A stretch of DNA of 64,000 nt from Acestrorhynchus altus (lineage: Eukaryota > Chordata > Actinopteri > Characiformes > Acestrorhynchidae): contig CM067505.1 in NCBI GenBank assembly GCA_034509495.1, forward strand, positions 6,210,594 to 6,274,593. Reading direction: 5' to 3'. The translations under genes and the position numbers were made by a program. This document shows positions 42,901 through 50,417 of this stretch, in pieces (positions within the stretch are counted from its first letter, which is position 1; each line of letters opens with the position of its first letter). Below the pieces are notes generated by a model, which searched no databases, was not told the DNA's origin, and saw only the letters and a list, made by a program, of their open reading frames with translations.

Positions 42901-44063
42901 CTCTCCCTTTATCAGCCATTCTTCCATATTTGCTACCTTCATGTCTTGTTGATCCACCCAGTCACATCAGTCCTTTCCAGCTGCACTTATCTTTATCAGG
43001 TCATTTTCTGTTGCTGTTTATTTTTTCTTTCCTTGTGCATGTTCTTCTTTTCATGGCACTATTTTTCCATCACCTTCACTGTTCTTCTTCTGTTCTTCCT
43101 TGTCCTTTTCTCCTTTTGCTCTTTCCCTGCCCTCTGTTCTCCTCCTCCTTTTTTGTTTTCCATCTTCCTCTGCTTTGGCTTGTCTGTCATTTATTGTCTT
43201 GTCTCCATGGCCACACATCACCTTCCCACTCTCTCTTCTCGCCATTTTCACTCCCTTGCTTCCTCTCATCTTTTATTTTGTGTGCTCTCATTTACTGTCT
43301 CTTATTCTCATGCTCTCTCCTCCTGATGCACACATTGCCTCTTATTCTCTCTCTCCCTCTCGTTTTTCACACTTATATCTCTCACACTGTTCCACTCTTT
43401 TCTCTTTACACTCTTTCATTTTGAACTCTCACTTTCACTTCCTAACAATTTCTTTTATTTCGAATTTTCTGCCTATCTTCTATTTTTCCATTTTCTCTTT
43501 CTCTTCTTCTTATACTTTTTTCCACACTCCTCTTCCGCTCTCTCGTCTTTCCCAAAATTTTCTTTTTCATTCACACTTTCTTACTTTCCTCTTTTTGTCT
43601 ACGACTCTCGCAATCTCCTCGCTTTGCCTGTTTCATGGTGTCTGCTCTCTATGCTGTTCCCCCACCTCACCTGCTTCACCTCCCCTCCCTCCCCCCACCA
43701 CGGCTCTTGCTGAGTAGTAGCTGACGCTTCTCTAAACCACCTTCCTGTGCCAGGCGTTTGTAATGACCACGGGAAGACCTATGCTCTGTACGCCATCACC
43801 GTCTTCCGCAAGAATCCGGATGGCAGCGAGGACACATGGAAGACATACCGCCGTTACAGTGACTTCCACGATTTCCACATGCGCATCACAGAGCAGGTGA
43901 GGGCACTGTGGGGTGGATCAGCCACGGTGCACCAGACCTGATAATTAGTACAGGCCCTTAAGCCTCAACTAATCTGTTCAGACCTCCCAGCTGCTAGAAT
44001 GAAAGGCACTTGTTATTTGTTAACAACTGTCAAAGTACTCTTTAAAGTACAGGGTTTTGAGCA

Positions 44064-44125
<62 letters not shown>

Positions 44126-47100
44126 AGGAAGCATTTAAAAGTATATATAATGTCTCTTACCTATTTAAATTTTAATTACACTAAGAACTATTTTACAAAA
44201 AGGCTTCTTTATGGAACCAAATACGGTTCTTCTGTGGCATCATTCAATCAACCTTTTGTATCATCTTCCTTTTGAAGAACGTACACTGTACATTCAGAAG
44301 ACTGGCCAGCAACTCATTACAGGCGAATCCTGTAAAGTTGAATTAAAAATGCATAATCCACAATATGGACAAAAGTTTGTGGAAACTTACTTTTCCAGTG
44401 CTTCCTACAAATAAAGGATACTAAAGAATGGAAACATAACAGCCTCTACTCTTCTGCTTAGACCTTCCAGTTGATTGTGTAGATTTGTCTTCACTGAGTC
44501 AGAAGAATGTTAGAGCATTCGTACTGATGTTGGATGAGAAATTCTAGATCCACTCCAGCTCATGCCTAAGGTATTGGATGGAGCACCATCATTCCAGAGA
44601 ACACTGCTCCACAGTTTATAGCTGGAGGTTTTGTACCCTTCAAGCTGATGTTTGTCATTGGGCATGGTCATCTTGGTCTGCTCTGTGGCTGCTCCAGAGT
44701 GTCCCAATGCTGCCATTCATTTATGGGCAGCTTTATTCTGTGGAGATTGGCAAACAGTTGACAGCAGACAGTAGAAAATGCAGGGAAAGGGACAAATGCA
44801 GGGACAAACAGGGACAAATATGAATGAACTTGGAAGTAAAAGAATTAAAAGATGTCTAATGAGGAGAGGTGGCCACAAACCTTTGGGCACACTTTGTAAA
44901 ATACCAGTATGATTTTTGGCTTATGATTGTATCCCTTCACTTAATGGTGCTCTGTTGCCTCCAGTTTGAGAACCTCAACTCGATATTAAAACTTCCCGGG
45001 AAGAAAACATTCAACAACATGGACAGAGACTTCCTGGAGAGAAGGAAAAAAGACCTCAATGCTTATTTACAGGTAGGCTCAATCTCTATTTGAAATGAAC
45101 ATAAACATATGGTCATTGATAACCTCTTTTTAAACCAGTTTAACAGCTGTGCATGTTTGCTATGTATAAGGCGTGTGGTTTTAGAAAAATGTCTGCGTTT
45201 CAGCTGCTTTTGAATCCAGAAATGGTGAAGGCCTGCCCCACTCTCCTGCCCTATGTCCATGACTTCCTGGAGAACAAGGCCTACAGCAAGGGCAAGGGCG
45301 ACTTTGCCAGAAAGGTAAGAGACTGTTACAGAGTGTCTACCAACCCATAGTCTGTGAAATAAGACCTCCATGTCAGCTTTTTGTGGGCTGCATTGGAGAG
45401 AAAACACACCATTCAGTACACCTTTTAGATTTGGTGCATCTTTGGCTTGTTTCCCTTCATCACAAGCTGTCTCTTTAGAATTATTCCACCCTTCCATCTT
45501 TATTTAAGTATTTTTAAAAACGCAGGTCAATATTCAAGACAGACATTTTTAGTCTTCTTTGAAAGTGTACCGTGCCGGTGATTAAACAGCAGACAGTACA
45601 AATTGAGTGTAAAAAAGAACAAATTGAGTAGTTTATGGATCTTGAATTGATTAGTTGGAATCTTAAGGACAGAAATGTAGAGAATGAGAGAGAGAGAGAG
45701 TGGAGGGAGCTCAAGGCAAAGTAAACTAGCTAGATATTGCAAGCAGGGACAAATGAAAATAAACTGAGAAGTGAAGACATTCAATGAAAATAATTCATGC
45801 AGTGAAACTGCCACTATTCCTTAATTTCCTTGAGGGAACTCTCCCAAGGGATCAATAAAGTTCTATCCTATCCTAAGTACATAAAATGGCTAAAAACACT
45901 GGCCTATGACTTCCATACATAACAAGTCACACAATTAAGTCTGATTTGGAATCTGCAACTTGAGACGGTTTAAGGGACGCATGTGATAATAACATGCAGT
46001 TTAACAGTTCACAACACTATTAATAATTCTGTTGAAAGAAATCATTCTTCATATGTTGTAGATGGACACATTTGTGAACCCTCTGCGTAGTTCCATGCGG
46101 AATGTCTCGAATGCTGTGAAGTCACTTCCTGACAGTCTGGCGGAAGGAATGACGAAAATGTCAGACAACATGGGCCGCATGTCAGAGAGGTTTGGCCAGG
46201 ACATTCGACAGTCCATATTCAAGGCAGGAACATTGTTCTTCAGTTCTTCTCTGATAGCAGTTATTGGAGTTGTCCTGTTTGAGAGTTCTCAGACTGGTTT
46301 TCATACTTGGATACCTAGTTCATACTTAGTTTACCAATATAATGAAACACCCACACTTAAAATCATTGGCTTATTGCATATTTGTATTGGTGTGTTTCCA
46401 TTGGTGTCACAGGACTGAGTTTAAAAGCTATTATGCTGCATCAGCAGCAGCAGTGCTTTGGATCCATCAATGAGAAGAATACAGCTTGATTTCCTGATAC
46501 TCTCTTCAAACTTCAAACCACTTAATCACCTGATCATGCTGAATTTACCTTTACCACCACTCATAGACACATATGAAAACCACTAATTGGGACTATTCCA
46601 ACAAATTCCAGTTTCCACTTGTAGGCTCCAGATTGTCCCCCTGACCTTCATAAGACCCATCAGCATTTATATGTGGTGTGTTTTAGTTGAATCAGGTGTG
46701 GTGGGTGCAAGGAAAGCTCTACAATATTCAGGGTAAGGGTGCCTCCATGACCAGAGTTGAGAAATACTGTTGTAGAAGGTTCTCATCTTTGATGCATTCA
46801 CATTTAATGAAATATATTTAACAGCGGCTGTGACTGAAATGGATCCCTGTTTATACTTTAGCTCATTTTAGAGGCTCAGACATTCATGTGTTTGTTTATA
46901 CGACTGGTGTTTGTGTGTGTTGCTGATGACAAACTGTCCAAATTCATCTTTGTTTCTACCACTACTTAGTAAAGTAAGTCTATCCCTATATAGTGCAATA
47001 CTAATGAGGGAATAGGGAACCGTTTTGGTTGCAGCCCGTGTTACACTGGATGCAAAATATGTGCCCAACGTCTAAGCTACTGCACCCAAACAGTGCTTAT

Positions 47101-49128
47101 TCAGCCCTTCAATCTGTTGTGATTGATGCATTATTAAGTAATGAAATTCAATTTCTTGCTCAGTGTATCGTATCTGAGGACTTTAAATAACAGATATTCT
47201 TCACAGTATTTCTCCCCTCCTAATCACTTATTCTTGCTCCTCAGGTGCCACCCTTACTTCCAAAGTCAGACATCGACCCTGAGCACTGCAGAGTGTCCGC
47301 CCAGCTGGATGACAATGTGAGTGGCCATGCTGCCCCCTGCTGGATAAGCAATGAAATGCAGGTTTTATCAACAGGTTTTGTGTCAAGAGAAAATGCAGAT
47401 TATATTTTTTTTTGTATGCGCACATGGGTTGGGTTGCCCCCAGCTTTGAGCTTTGAATTGTTTTTTATACTTTAGGGATCAGTTAGGGAAATAGGGATGA
47501 GGGGTCTCTGAATGCAATCAAGCCCTAAAAGCAATGCTTTAAAATCTAGTAGAAAGCCTTCCCTGGACAGCAGGTATAGTTGCTCCAACAAAAGCAGGAT
47601 AAACTCCTGAATTTGGAAGAAACAATGAATGAGCAGGTGTCCCAATACTTCTGTTCATATAGTGTACCATTTGAAATGATGTAGGTTGAAAGGGGTTGAG
47701 TATGATTATTTGAAGGATGCTTTGTTTGTTGATGGTCTTCCAGGCTTGGCTTCCAAAAAATCAACTTAGATGGACCTGATGTAAAAGGGTAACACCTTGA
47801 TTAATGAGTGTCTTTGGCTGTGTGAAGGTGGATGATAACATCCCACTGCGTGTGATGCTGCTGCTGATGGATGAGGTGTTTGACCTGAAGGAGAGGAACC
47901 AGTGGCTCCGGAGGAACATTAAGAATCTTCTGCAGCAACTCATCAGAGCAACCTATGGAGACACTATCAACAGGTGGAGTATACATACATGCCTGTTTGC
48001 ACACAAACGTTATGCTTGACTTTCAGCAGAGCTGAACTTTTGACTGAACGTACTCCGATATGTGTGGGCGGCAGCCAACAGAAGACTATTTATAGATGAA
48101 AAGATCAGCGGTTTTGCTTGTGCTTGAATCATATTGCTAACATTGATCTCTACCAACTAACAGCACCACATTGCACTGAGGATTTTATTTATATATGGAT
48201 TTTAATGGATCTCAAAATAACTTGTGCATACAGTCTGATGTACATAAACTGTTTGACAGGTAGTCTTTTCTGCCTTAAATAATGTCAGGATGTCAACTTT
48301 CACTATGAAATAAATATGCATGAAATATTTTAGTGTTTTCTTAATATATAGTCCATGATAATTGTGATTTCTTTCAAATGTGTATGTATGATGGCTGCAT
48401 TTGTTTCTGTCATCGTTAATTAATTATACATTTCTTTTTCTATGTCATTTTAGGAAAATTGTGGATCATGTAGACTTCATGACTTCTCCTGAGCAAGTAG
48501 CTGACTATGTGAAGAGATTCAGGTAAAGATATATGCAGTGATGAGAGCTTAAAAACTATGGTATGGAAATTGTTGGCAAACATGCATAATATTTTAGAAA
48601 TTGAGACTACATGTACCAGGATTAACATTCATCCTGACATATAAAACGTATTAATATTCATATATTTTAGGAAAACAGCCCAGCTTCACCTTAACATTCA
48701 CCTTAAAATGTTGTCTTAAAACATGAGCCAGATGTGAAGATGTTTTAGTTTGGGATTATGTATTCAAACACTGTCTGCTAATAATGATATGATTCTAAAT
48801 GTGTTTCTAATGGTGTTCCTGCAGAGATTCCTACTGGCCAAACGGAATCCTGGCAGAGACTCCGCCTCGTAGAGACAAGAGCATCCGCATGAGAACCAGA
48901 GTAGCAGCCAAGACTAACCTCCTGGGAATCATGCCAGGTGTGTACACATGTTCGAATACAGATGACTGCTGACTAACCTGTACACAAAGGTGCTAAACCG
49001 GAGTTCCTTCCAGGCTGCAGCGCTCTTTAATCAATGCAATTTCATCTTATGACTCACGGCTTACCAAGGCGGAATACTACATTTTTCACAACATTGACTC
49101 GTCTCCCTTGTTTTACTTTTCTTTTCTA

Positions 49129-49186
<58 letters not shown>

Positions 49187-50417
49187 GGTCATTTAAATGT
49201 GCAAACAGTGCTTAATATCATATCTGGGCATTTAAGTGAGTTTTTTTGAAAATAAGATTCCTGAAAGTCAATATATAGTTTCAGCATTGTTAGCACAATG
49301 TGGGCATACGCAGTAGTTACATTGTAGGCCATACAATGTCTTGTACAATGTAAAATTTAAATTTTTTGCATTTTTTTGCTGCTTGATACAAAAGGAAATT
49401 TTCCATGATAAATGTACCAAAAGCAGATAAAATCTATCCAATATCATGTAGAAATTTTCATAAACGCTGGAGTCGGAGAGACAACCTAGATTACTCAACT
49501 GTGCCCATAAATGTAACTGTACATGTATAAATGTACAGACACTGGATTTGACTGCAGCCTAACAGAGTGTTAGTGCGTGTTGGTGAGTTCAGGATATTGG
49601 ATGATCACATTCTCCACCTCTCCTGCTCCCCAACTCATCCCAAAAGTATTGGATGGTGCACCATAATCTCAACAAACACAGCTCTGATGCTCCACACCCC
49701 TTTATCACACACTGGCATTAGGTATTGGCCTCTAGGTTTACGTTTTTCTGCTCAAGAGAGTCCTGTTTGGCAATGCTTCTGTACAGGGACTAGACAAACT
49801 GTGTGTGCATTTGGCCATCTGTGTCAGCAATGGGTTCAACTTAAAGTAGCTGAAAGCATTCATTAAAATGGTTGTTGGAATTAATGAATTTTTTTTTGAG
49901 GTTTACAAACGCTGTTTGAAGTAGAAGATTTAAACCATTGAAGCCTAACTTTACTAATGATCTATTGATTCTAATGCAGAAACAATTGGGAAATATTTTT
50001 GATAACTTTTGGTTTTAGTATTTCTTAGAGTTCCACAGGGTTCTATTTTAGGGCCAGTGAAACTGAAACGGCATTGTAGGAAAGGCCCATTAAATAGCCA
50101 ATTACCTGAATCGGGTGTGGTCGAGCACTTTTTTTTTTTTTCTTTTTTAACTTTGCTGCTTTGTTCTTTTCACGTACCTCCCAGATGAGCTGAAGCACAT
50201 CATTGGGGCAGACACTACGCGCAAGGGCATCCTGCGTGTCTTTGAAATGTTCCAGCACCAGCAGCTGAACCGCCGCCTGGCCTACGTCTTCCTTGAGGGC
50301 TTCCTGGAGACCATGTTCCCGCAGTACAAGTTCCCGGAGTTGTTTGTGAAGCTGCATTCACGCTCGCCACGCATGCGCGCCTTCCTGCAGAAAGTCCGCA
50401 GCCTGCAGAAGAGGTGA
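14718..50417 (+). CDS. snx13: Sorting nexin 13, complete 26-exon coding region
   Basis: The spliced product is 954 residues, assembled from 26 exons whose phases all agree (2865 nt in total). Seen domains: hydrophobic membrane hairpin (about residues 12-50), PXA domain (about 97-284), RGS domain (about 370-511), acidic/Ser-rich linker (about 525-568), PX domain (about 570-690, with RRYSDF at 602-607 and LPGKKTF downstream), Nexin_C domain (about 785-915). This order is that of the SNX13/SNX14/SNX19/SNX25 family, and the residue sequence matches SNX13 closely throughout. In this family SNX13 is an endoplasmic-reticulum-anchored protein whose PX domain binds PI3P on endosomes or lysosomes. It has been reported as a GAP for G-alpha-s and as a factor in lysosomal cholesterol export. 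Length is close to that of mammalian SNX13. Oddities: one GC-AG intron (after exon 21) and a duplicated copy of the exon 7 acceptor in intron 5. Confidence 0.97.
14905..15085. repeat. ~23 bp minisatellite in snx13 intron 1
   Basis: About seven imperfect copies of cagactggaggcaggctggg cttc. The in-frame run of RLGFRLEAGWASDW-like peptide is a repeat artefact. Confidence 0.93.
15270..15615. repeat. Decayed tandem repeat, attgtgacaatgttg type
   Basis: Several imperfect units combine ctctacattgtgacaatgtt g, caacttttgtttaggt and acgttgtctgcttggtg. Spacing varies, so copies have been lost and reshuffled. Confidence 0.75.
15620..17035. other. snx13 intron 1, unique sequence
   Basis: No exon was recognised. 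The segment 16375-16720 is compact, has homeodomain-like taattaa and ttaatcttattatccgctct words, and lacks repeats. It could be a regulatory element, which is inference only. Confidence 0.35.
17040..18130. repeat. Decayed tandem array, ~110-130 bp unit, snx13 intron 1
   Basis: About nine degenerate units. Each carries versions of ggaccaatcagggctgagct, tctggtgaaggcagaccctc aggt, ttttcaggtcacattgtttt and gcaaattgctactctt. Unit spacing varies by tens of bases. The short open frames here are artefacts. Confidence 0.85.
18130..24300. other. snx13 intron 1, mostly unique AT-rich sequence
   Basis: No coding exon was recognised on either strand. It includes interspersed repeat relics (see 22640-22770). 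Confidence 0.4.
22640..22770 (-). mobile_element. Tc1-like transposase relic
   Basis: The minus-strand frame reads TVKHGEGGVVLFCCQ, a degraded match to the TVKHGGGSxMxWGCF region of Tc1-like transposases. Further similarity is lost. Confidence 0.5.
24310..24510 (+). mobile_element. tRNA-derived SINE relic
   Basis: A B-box-like ttgggttcaaggcccg at about 24335 is followed by tggagtttccattttccccc agtgtttgcatgg and cagtctcctcattgtccaaa aacatgg. These correspond to the gtttgcatgttctcc and cctcccacagtccaaa words of a widespread fish SINE class. Confidence 0.6.
24510..26575. other. snx13 intron 1, no gene seen
   Basis: Unique sequence. A G+C-richer, repeat-free part lies at about 25700-26110. Short open frames only. 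Confidence 0.4.
26580..26705. repeat. (TG)n with (TATGTGTG)n extension
   Basis: About 80 bp of pure (TG)n, then tgtatatgtgtg-type higher-order units. Confidence 0.97.
27050..27310. mobile_element. Interspersed repeat relic
   Basis: Contains cttggcatggatttcacaag atgttgga and gtgttcttttggttctgatc, words of a common non-autonomous fish repeat. Ends are not clear. Confidence 0.4.
27889..27957. repeat. (CTT)n-(AAT)n compound microsatellite
   Basis: (CTT)n at about 27889-27915 directly followed by (AAT)n to 27957. Confidence 0.95.
28245..28535 (-). mobile_element. tRNA-derived SINE, minus strand
   Basis: Read on the minus strand, a tRNA-like head with ggtggcatcgcaggtagtgc (A-box region) and ggttgtaggttcaatccc (B box) comes first. 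The body, seen on the plus strand as gggaggcgggaggaaacc and ctggagtcattgggcacaaa gcagg, is the same class as 24310-24510 in opposite orientation. Confidence 0.7.
29158..29270 (+). CDS. snx13: snx13 exon 2 (residues 5-42)
   Basis: Acceptor ttccag and donor gtaagt. The exon encodes the first hydrophobic stretch (GVVLFLITFGPFAIFYLAFY), the N-terminal membrane anchor of the protein. Confidence 0.97.
29424..29526 (+). CDS. snx13: snx13 exon 3 (residues 42-76)
   Basis: Begins in a split Gly codon, continues the membrane segment (FAVTLLFGKTNSEK) and enters the soluble region. Intron 2 is only about 150 bp. Donor aag|gtacaa is a weaker match to consensus but keeps the phase. Confidence 0.95.
30543..30632 (+). 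CDS. snx13: snx13 exon 4 (residues 77-106)
   Basis: Acceptor ttttttcag, donor gtaaca. Encodes the conserved run IKIDRRLTGSNIIDEPLQQ that leads into the PXA domain. Confidence 0.97.
30633..32935. other. snx13 intron 4, no further gene
   Basis: 2.3 kb of AT-rich sequence with a (CA)n at about 32556-32581. No exon was recognised. Confidence 0.5.
32936..33057 (+). CDS. snx13: snx13 exon 5, PXA domain (residues 107-147)
   Basis: Encodes the PXA core with the motif RDYIQYWYYTLSEDESFL. Acceptor tgcag, donor gtacac, phase 2 exit in an Arg codon. Confidence 0.97.
33173..33415 (+). mobile_element. tRNA-derived SINE in snx13 intron 5
   Basis: An A-box-like gagtggctcagtgatctg and a B-box-like gcggcttcaaatcccatg are spaced as in a tRNA gene with a long variable arm. 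A SINE body follows. A functional tRNA is unlikely, as the acceptor stem is not formed. Confidence 0.55.
33425..33690. mobile_element. Interspersed repeat, second of an inverted pair
   Basis: Reverse-orientation relative of 12885-13165 (shared agcagcactgctgtg, gctgagaatgaccca), with a second shared block at the end in the other order. It directly abuts the duplicated exon 7 acceptor block at 33697. Confidence 0.6.
33697..33954 (+). repeat. Duplicated intron 6 end plus exon 7 start, in snx13 intron 5
   Basis: This 258 bp block is nearly identical to 35618-35869, with about five substitutions and one 6 nt indel. It contains the exon 7 acceptor (tttgtaacacag) and the first 17 bases of the exon (GTGATGCCCCTGAGGAG), then diverges into gttcac. 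The native copy is the one joined to exon 7, so this one is the derived copy. Confidence 0.95.
34382..34503 (+). CDS. snx13: snx13 exon 6, PXA domain (residues 147-188)
   Basis: Encodes SKEVDWQPYFTTRLVDDF and a charged helix ending DDLKQ. Donor gtgagc. Intron 5 just upstream carries the duplicated exon 7 acceptor block. Confidence 0.97.
35618..35869 (+). repeat. Source copy of the intron 6/exon 7 duplication
   Basis: This is the 252 bp parent of the copy at 33697-33954. It spans the last 235 bases of intron 6 and the first 17 of exon 7. The two copies lie in direct orientation with 1.66 kb between them, including all of exon 6. Confidence 0.93.
35853..35957 (+). CDS. snx13: snx13 exon 7, PXA domain (residues 188-223)
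   Basis: Encodes DAPEELLDAFFEAEVEMERK and CRDMVCTSHKDEE. The acceptor (tttgtaacacag) has a poor pyrimidine tract. The last 235 intron bases and the first 17 exon bases are repeated almost exactly at 33697-33954. Confidence 0.95.
36271..36322. repeat. (CATT)n-(ATTT)n microsatellite at the exon 8 acceptor
   Basis: Tetranucleotide runs end about 7 nt before the acceptor AG at 36328-36329 and supply most of the pyrimidines upstream of exon 8. Confidence 0.95.
36330..36418 (+). CDS. snx13: snx13 exon 8, PXA domain (residues 223-252)
   Basis: Encodes FLRDLCEVLLYLLLPPGDF and MRYFLR. A (CATT)n/(ATTT)n microsatellite ends about 7 nt before the acceptor ccaag. Donor is agg|gtgatt. Confidence 0.95.
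36603..36686 (+). CDS. snx13: snx13 exon 9, end of PXA (residues 253-280)
   Basis: Encodes EILARGVLLPLINQLSDPDY then INQFVIWM, the characteristic C-terminal end of the PXA domain. Acceptor tctctttag, donor gtaagt. Confidence 0.97.
37432..37570 (+). CDS. snx13: snx13 exon 10 (residues 281-327)
   Basis: Encodes IRDSSCNYEAFMNILKL and ELQYLRSLDTAGD, in the region between the PXA and RGS domains. The acceptor lies in TG-rich sequence (cttgtgtgtag). Confidence 0.97.
37964..38052 (+). CDS. snx13: snx13 exon 11 (residues 327-356)
   Basis: Encodes IKNQINSLLFVKKVCETRIQ, a basic helical linker before the RGS domain. Acceptor ctcctcag, donor gtaaga. Confidence 0.97.
38145..38244 (+). CDS. snx13: snx13 exon 12, start of RGS (residues 357-390)
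   Basis: Encodes LAANFGKLCIIPLDQILVHN and ALQFFM, the first helices of the RGS domain. Intron 11 is only about 90 bp. Confidence 0.97.
38798..38991 (+). CDS. snx13: snx13 exon 13, RGS domain (residues 390-454)
   Basis: Encodes the RGS core DYMQQMGGQADLFFWLTVEG and GVYEQYLSEK. This is the domain reported to act on G-alpha-s. Donor gtcagt is a mild departure from consensus. Confidence 0.97.
38992..40229. other. snx13 intron 13, no gene seen
   Basis: AT-rich, with a poly-T run at about 39451-39468. Nothing else was recognised. Confidence 0.5.
40230..40334 (+). CDS. snx13: snx13 exon 14, RGS domain (residues 455-489)
   Basis: Encodes VDETSLARLAEKLNKEDPTP and EIFDDIQRK, the later RGS helices. 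Acceptor gttcag; donor gtaaaa followed by a run of A. Confidence 0.97.
40606..40738 (+). CDS. snx13: snx13 exon 15, end of RGS (residues 490-534)
   Basis: Encodes VYDMMLRDERFYPSFKQHPL and VRMLAELDMLKEPSYRG, the last RGS helices, then the acidic linker SDDGDG. Confidence 0.97.
40855..40940. mobile_element. Interspersed repeat relic in snx13 intron 15
   Basis: aaaccatgatactaccacca acgtgtttcaaagatggcat is typical of a family of decayed fish transposon copies (antisense transposase-derived words). Boundaries are unclear. Confidence 0.4.
40941..42364. other. Rest of snx13 intron 15
   Basis: AT-rich sequence without recognised exons. The minus-strand open frames at 41.27-41.75 kb show no family resemblance. 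Confidence 0.45.
42365..42402 (+). CDS. snx13: snx13 exon 16, short linker exon (residues 534-546)
   Basis: A 38 nt exon encoding ESFNGSPTGSINL, part of the Ser-rich linker between the RGS and PX domains. Exons 16+17 together add 108 nt, a multiple of three, so they could be skipped as a pair without a frame change. Confidence 0.93.
42476..42545 (+). CDS. snx13: snx13 exon 17, linker (residues 547-570)
   Basis: Encodes SLDDLTNATMDESLQLHAFI then SDTG, the last linker segment before the PX domain. Acceptor tttttcctag, donor gtatga. Confidence 0.95.
42574..42790. mobile_element. Interspersed repeat (gagccataacattt family)
   Basis: Starts with caatgagccataacatttaa aaccactg and carries gcacatgtcaaggggttgga and aaagtgctccaaggaaggac, words of a very common non-autonomous fish element. 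A shorter relative lies at about 62955-63090. Confidence 0.6.
42880..43740. repeat. Long pyrimidine-rich tract before the PX exon
   Basis: About 0.85 kb of intron 17 is dominated by C and T on the + strand, with ct, ctt and ctcc words and few purines. The 164- and 205-codon open frames here (Leu/Ser/Phe/Pro-rich) follow from this bias and are not genes. Confidence 0.85.
43754..43896 (+). CDS. snx13: snx13 exon 18, PX domain (residues 570-617)
   Basis: Encodes the first half of the PX domain: YALYAITVFRKN, then KTYRRYSDFHDFHMRITEQ. RRYSDF (602-607) holds the Arg that contacts the PI3P 3-phosphate in this domain family. The exon is preceded by an unusually long pyrimidine-rich tract. Confidence 0.97.
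44058..44123. repeat. (GT)n microsatellite in snx13 intron 18
   Basis: About 55 bp of uninterrupted (GT)n. Confidence 0.97.
44195..44290. mobile_element. Fragment of a small non-autonomous DNA transposon
   Basis: Second copy of the atggaaccaaatacggttct family found at 2143-2210. Confidence 0.5.
44353..44900. mobile_element. DNA transposon-like element in snx13 intron 18
   Basis: Left end atatggacaaaagtttgtgg and right end ggtggccacaaacctttggg are imperfect inverted repeats. The interior has no intact transposase. Its internal words (accatcattccagagaac, gctgccattc) recur in fish elements of this type. Confidence 0.6.
44965..45072 (+). CDS. snx13: snx13 exon 19, PX domain (residues 618-653)
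   Basis: Encodes LNSILKLPGKKTFNNMDRDF and LERRKKDLNAYLQ, including the proline-containing loop and the basic residues of the phosphoinositide pocket. Confidence 0.97.
45204..45314 (+). CDS. snx13: snx13 exon 20, end of PX (residues 654-690)
   Basis: Encodes VKACPTLLPYVHDFLENKAY and SKGKGDFARK, the C-terminal PX helices. Intron 19 is about 130 bp. Confidence 0.97.
45315..46061. other. snx13 intron 20, no gene seen
   Basis: AT-rich. A short (GA)n lies at about 45687. Minus-strand open frames are shadows. Confidence 0.5.
46062..46223 (+). CDS. snx13: snx13 exon 21 (residues 691-744), GC donor
   Basis: Encodes MDTFVNPLRSSMRNVSNAVK, SLPDSLAEGMTKMSDNMG and SIFK, the highly conserved stretch between the PX and Nexin_C domains. 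The reading frame requires the exon to end at TTC AAG, followed by gcagga, so the donor dinucleotide is GC rather than GT. The next exon begins VPPLLPK, exactly as expected for SNX13. Confidence 0.93.
46595..46775. mobile_element. Interspersed repeat relic in snx13 intron 21
   Basis: Shares the gaatcaggtgtggtgggtg and gagttgagaaatactg words with the family at 10170-10375. Confidence 0.4.
47245..47316 (+). CDS. snx13: snx13 exon 22 (residues 745-768)
   Basis: 72 nt, in phase at both ends: VPPLLPKSDIDPEHCRVSAQ then LDDN. Acceptor ctcctcag, donor gtgagt. It could be skipped without a frame change. Confidence 0.95.
47525..47665. mobile_element. Partial transposon copy, reversed
   Basis: Reverse-orientation relative of the left part of 7843-8147: ttgctccaacaaaagcagga, aacaatgaatgagcaggtgt and cccaatacttctgttcatat. 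Confidence 0.65.
47828..47973 (+). CDS. snx13: snx13 exon 23, Nexin_C domain (residues 769-817)
   Basis: Encodes VDDNIPLRVMLLLMDEVFDL and NQWLRRNIKNLLQQLIRATY, the start of the sorting nexin C-terminal domain. The acceptor (ggctgtgtgaag) has a weak pyrimidine tract. Donor is gtggag. Confidence 0.95.
48454..48522 (+). CDS. snx13: snx13 exon 24, Nexin_C domain (residues 817-840)
   Basis: Encodes KIVDHVDFMTSPEQVADYVK then RF. Acceptor cattttag, donor gtaaag. Confidence 0.96.
48825..48937 (+). CDS. snx13: snx13 exon 25, Nexin_C domain (residues 840-878)
   Basis: Encodes DSYWPNGILAETPPRRDKSI and MRTRVAAKTNLLGIMP. The conserved WPNGxLAE motif is present. Confidence 0.97.
49129..49187. repeat. (ATT)n microsatellite in snx13 intron 25
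   Basis: About 55 bp of uninterrupted (ATT)n. Confidence 0.97.
49500..49870. mobile_element. Transposon copy, same family as 7843-8147
   Basis: Shares caaactgtgtgtgcatttgg, catctgtgtcagcaatgggt, tcaacttaaagtagct and the aaaagtattgga block. It sits about 315 bp before exon 26. Confidence 0.65.
50185..50417 (+). CDS. snx13: snx13 exon 26, C terminus and stop (residues 878-954)
   Basis: Encodes DELKHIIGADTTRKGILRVF, RRLAYVFLEGFLETMFPQYK and a basic tail ending RSLQKR, with TGA at 50415-50417. The exon is much richer in G+C than the flanking introns. Confidence 0.97.

Noticed and set aside
42930..43717. Two long + strand open frames (164 and 205 codons)
   Set aside because: They overlap in different frames, are made almost only of Leu, Ser, Phe and Pro, and follow from the pyrimidine-rich bias. 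They sit in intron 17 with no splice support.
45063..45497. 144-codon minus-strand open frame
   Set aside because: Runs antisense to snx13 exon 20, with no recognisable domain.
46224..46418. Open-frame extension of exon 21 as a true alternative C terminus
   Set aside because: The extra 65 codons show no similarity to SNX13 and carry intronic composition. Kept only as the consequence of failed splicing at the GC donor.
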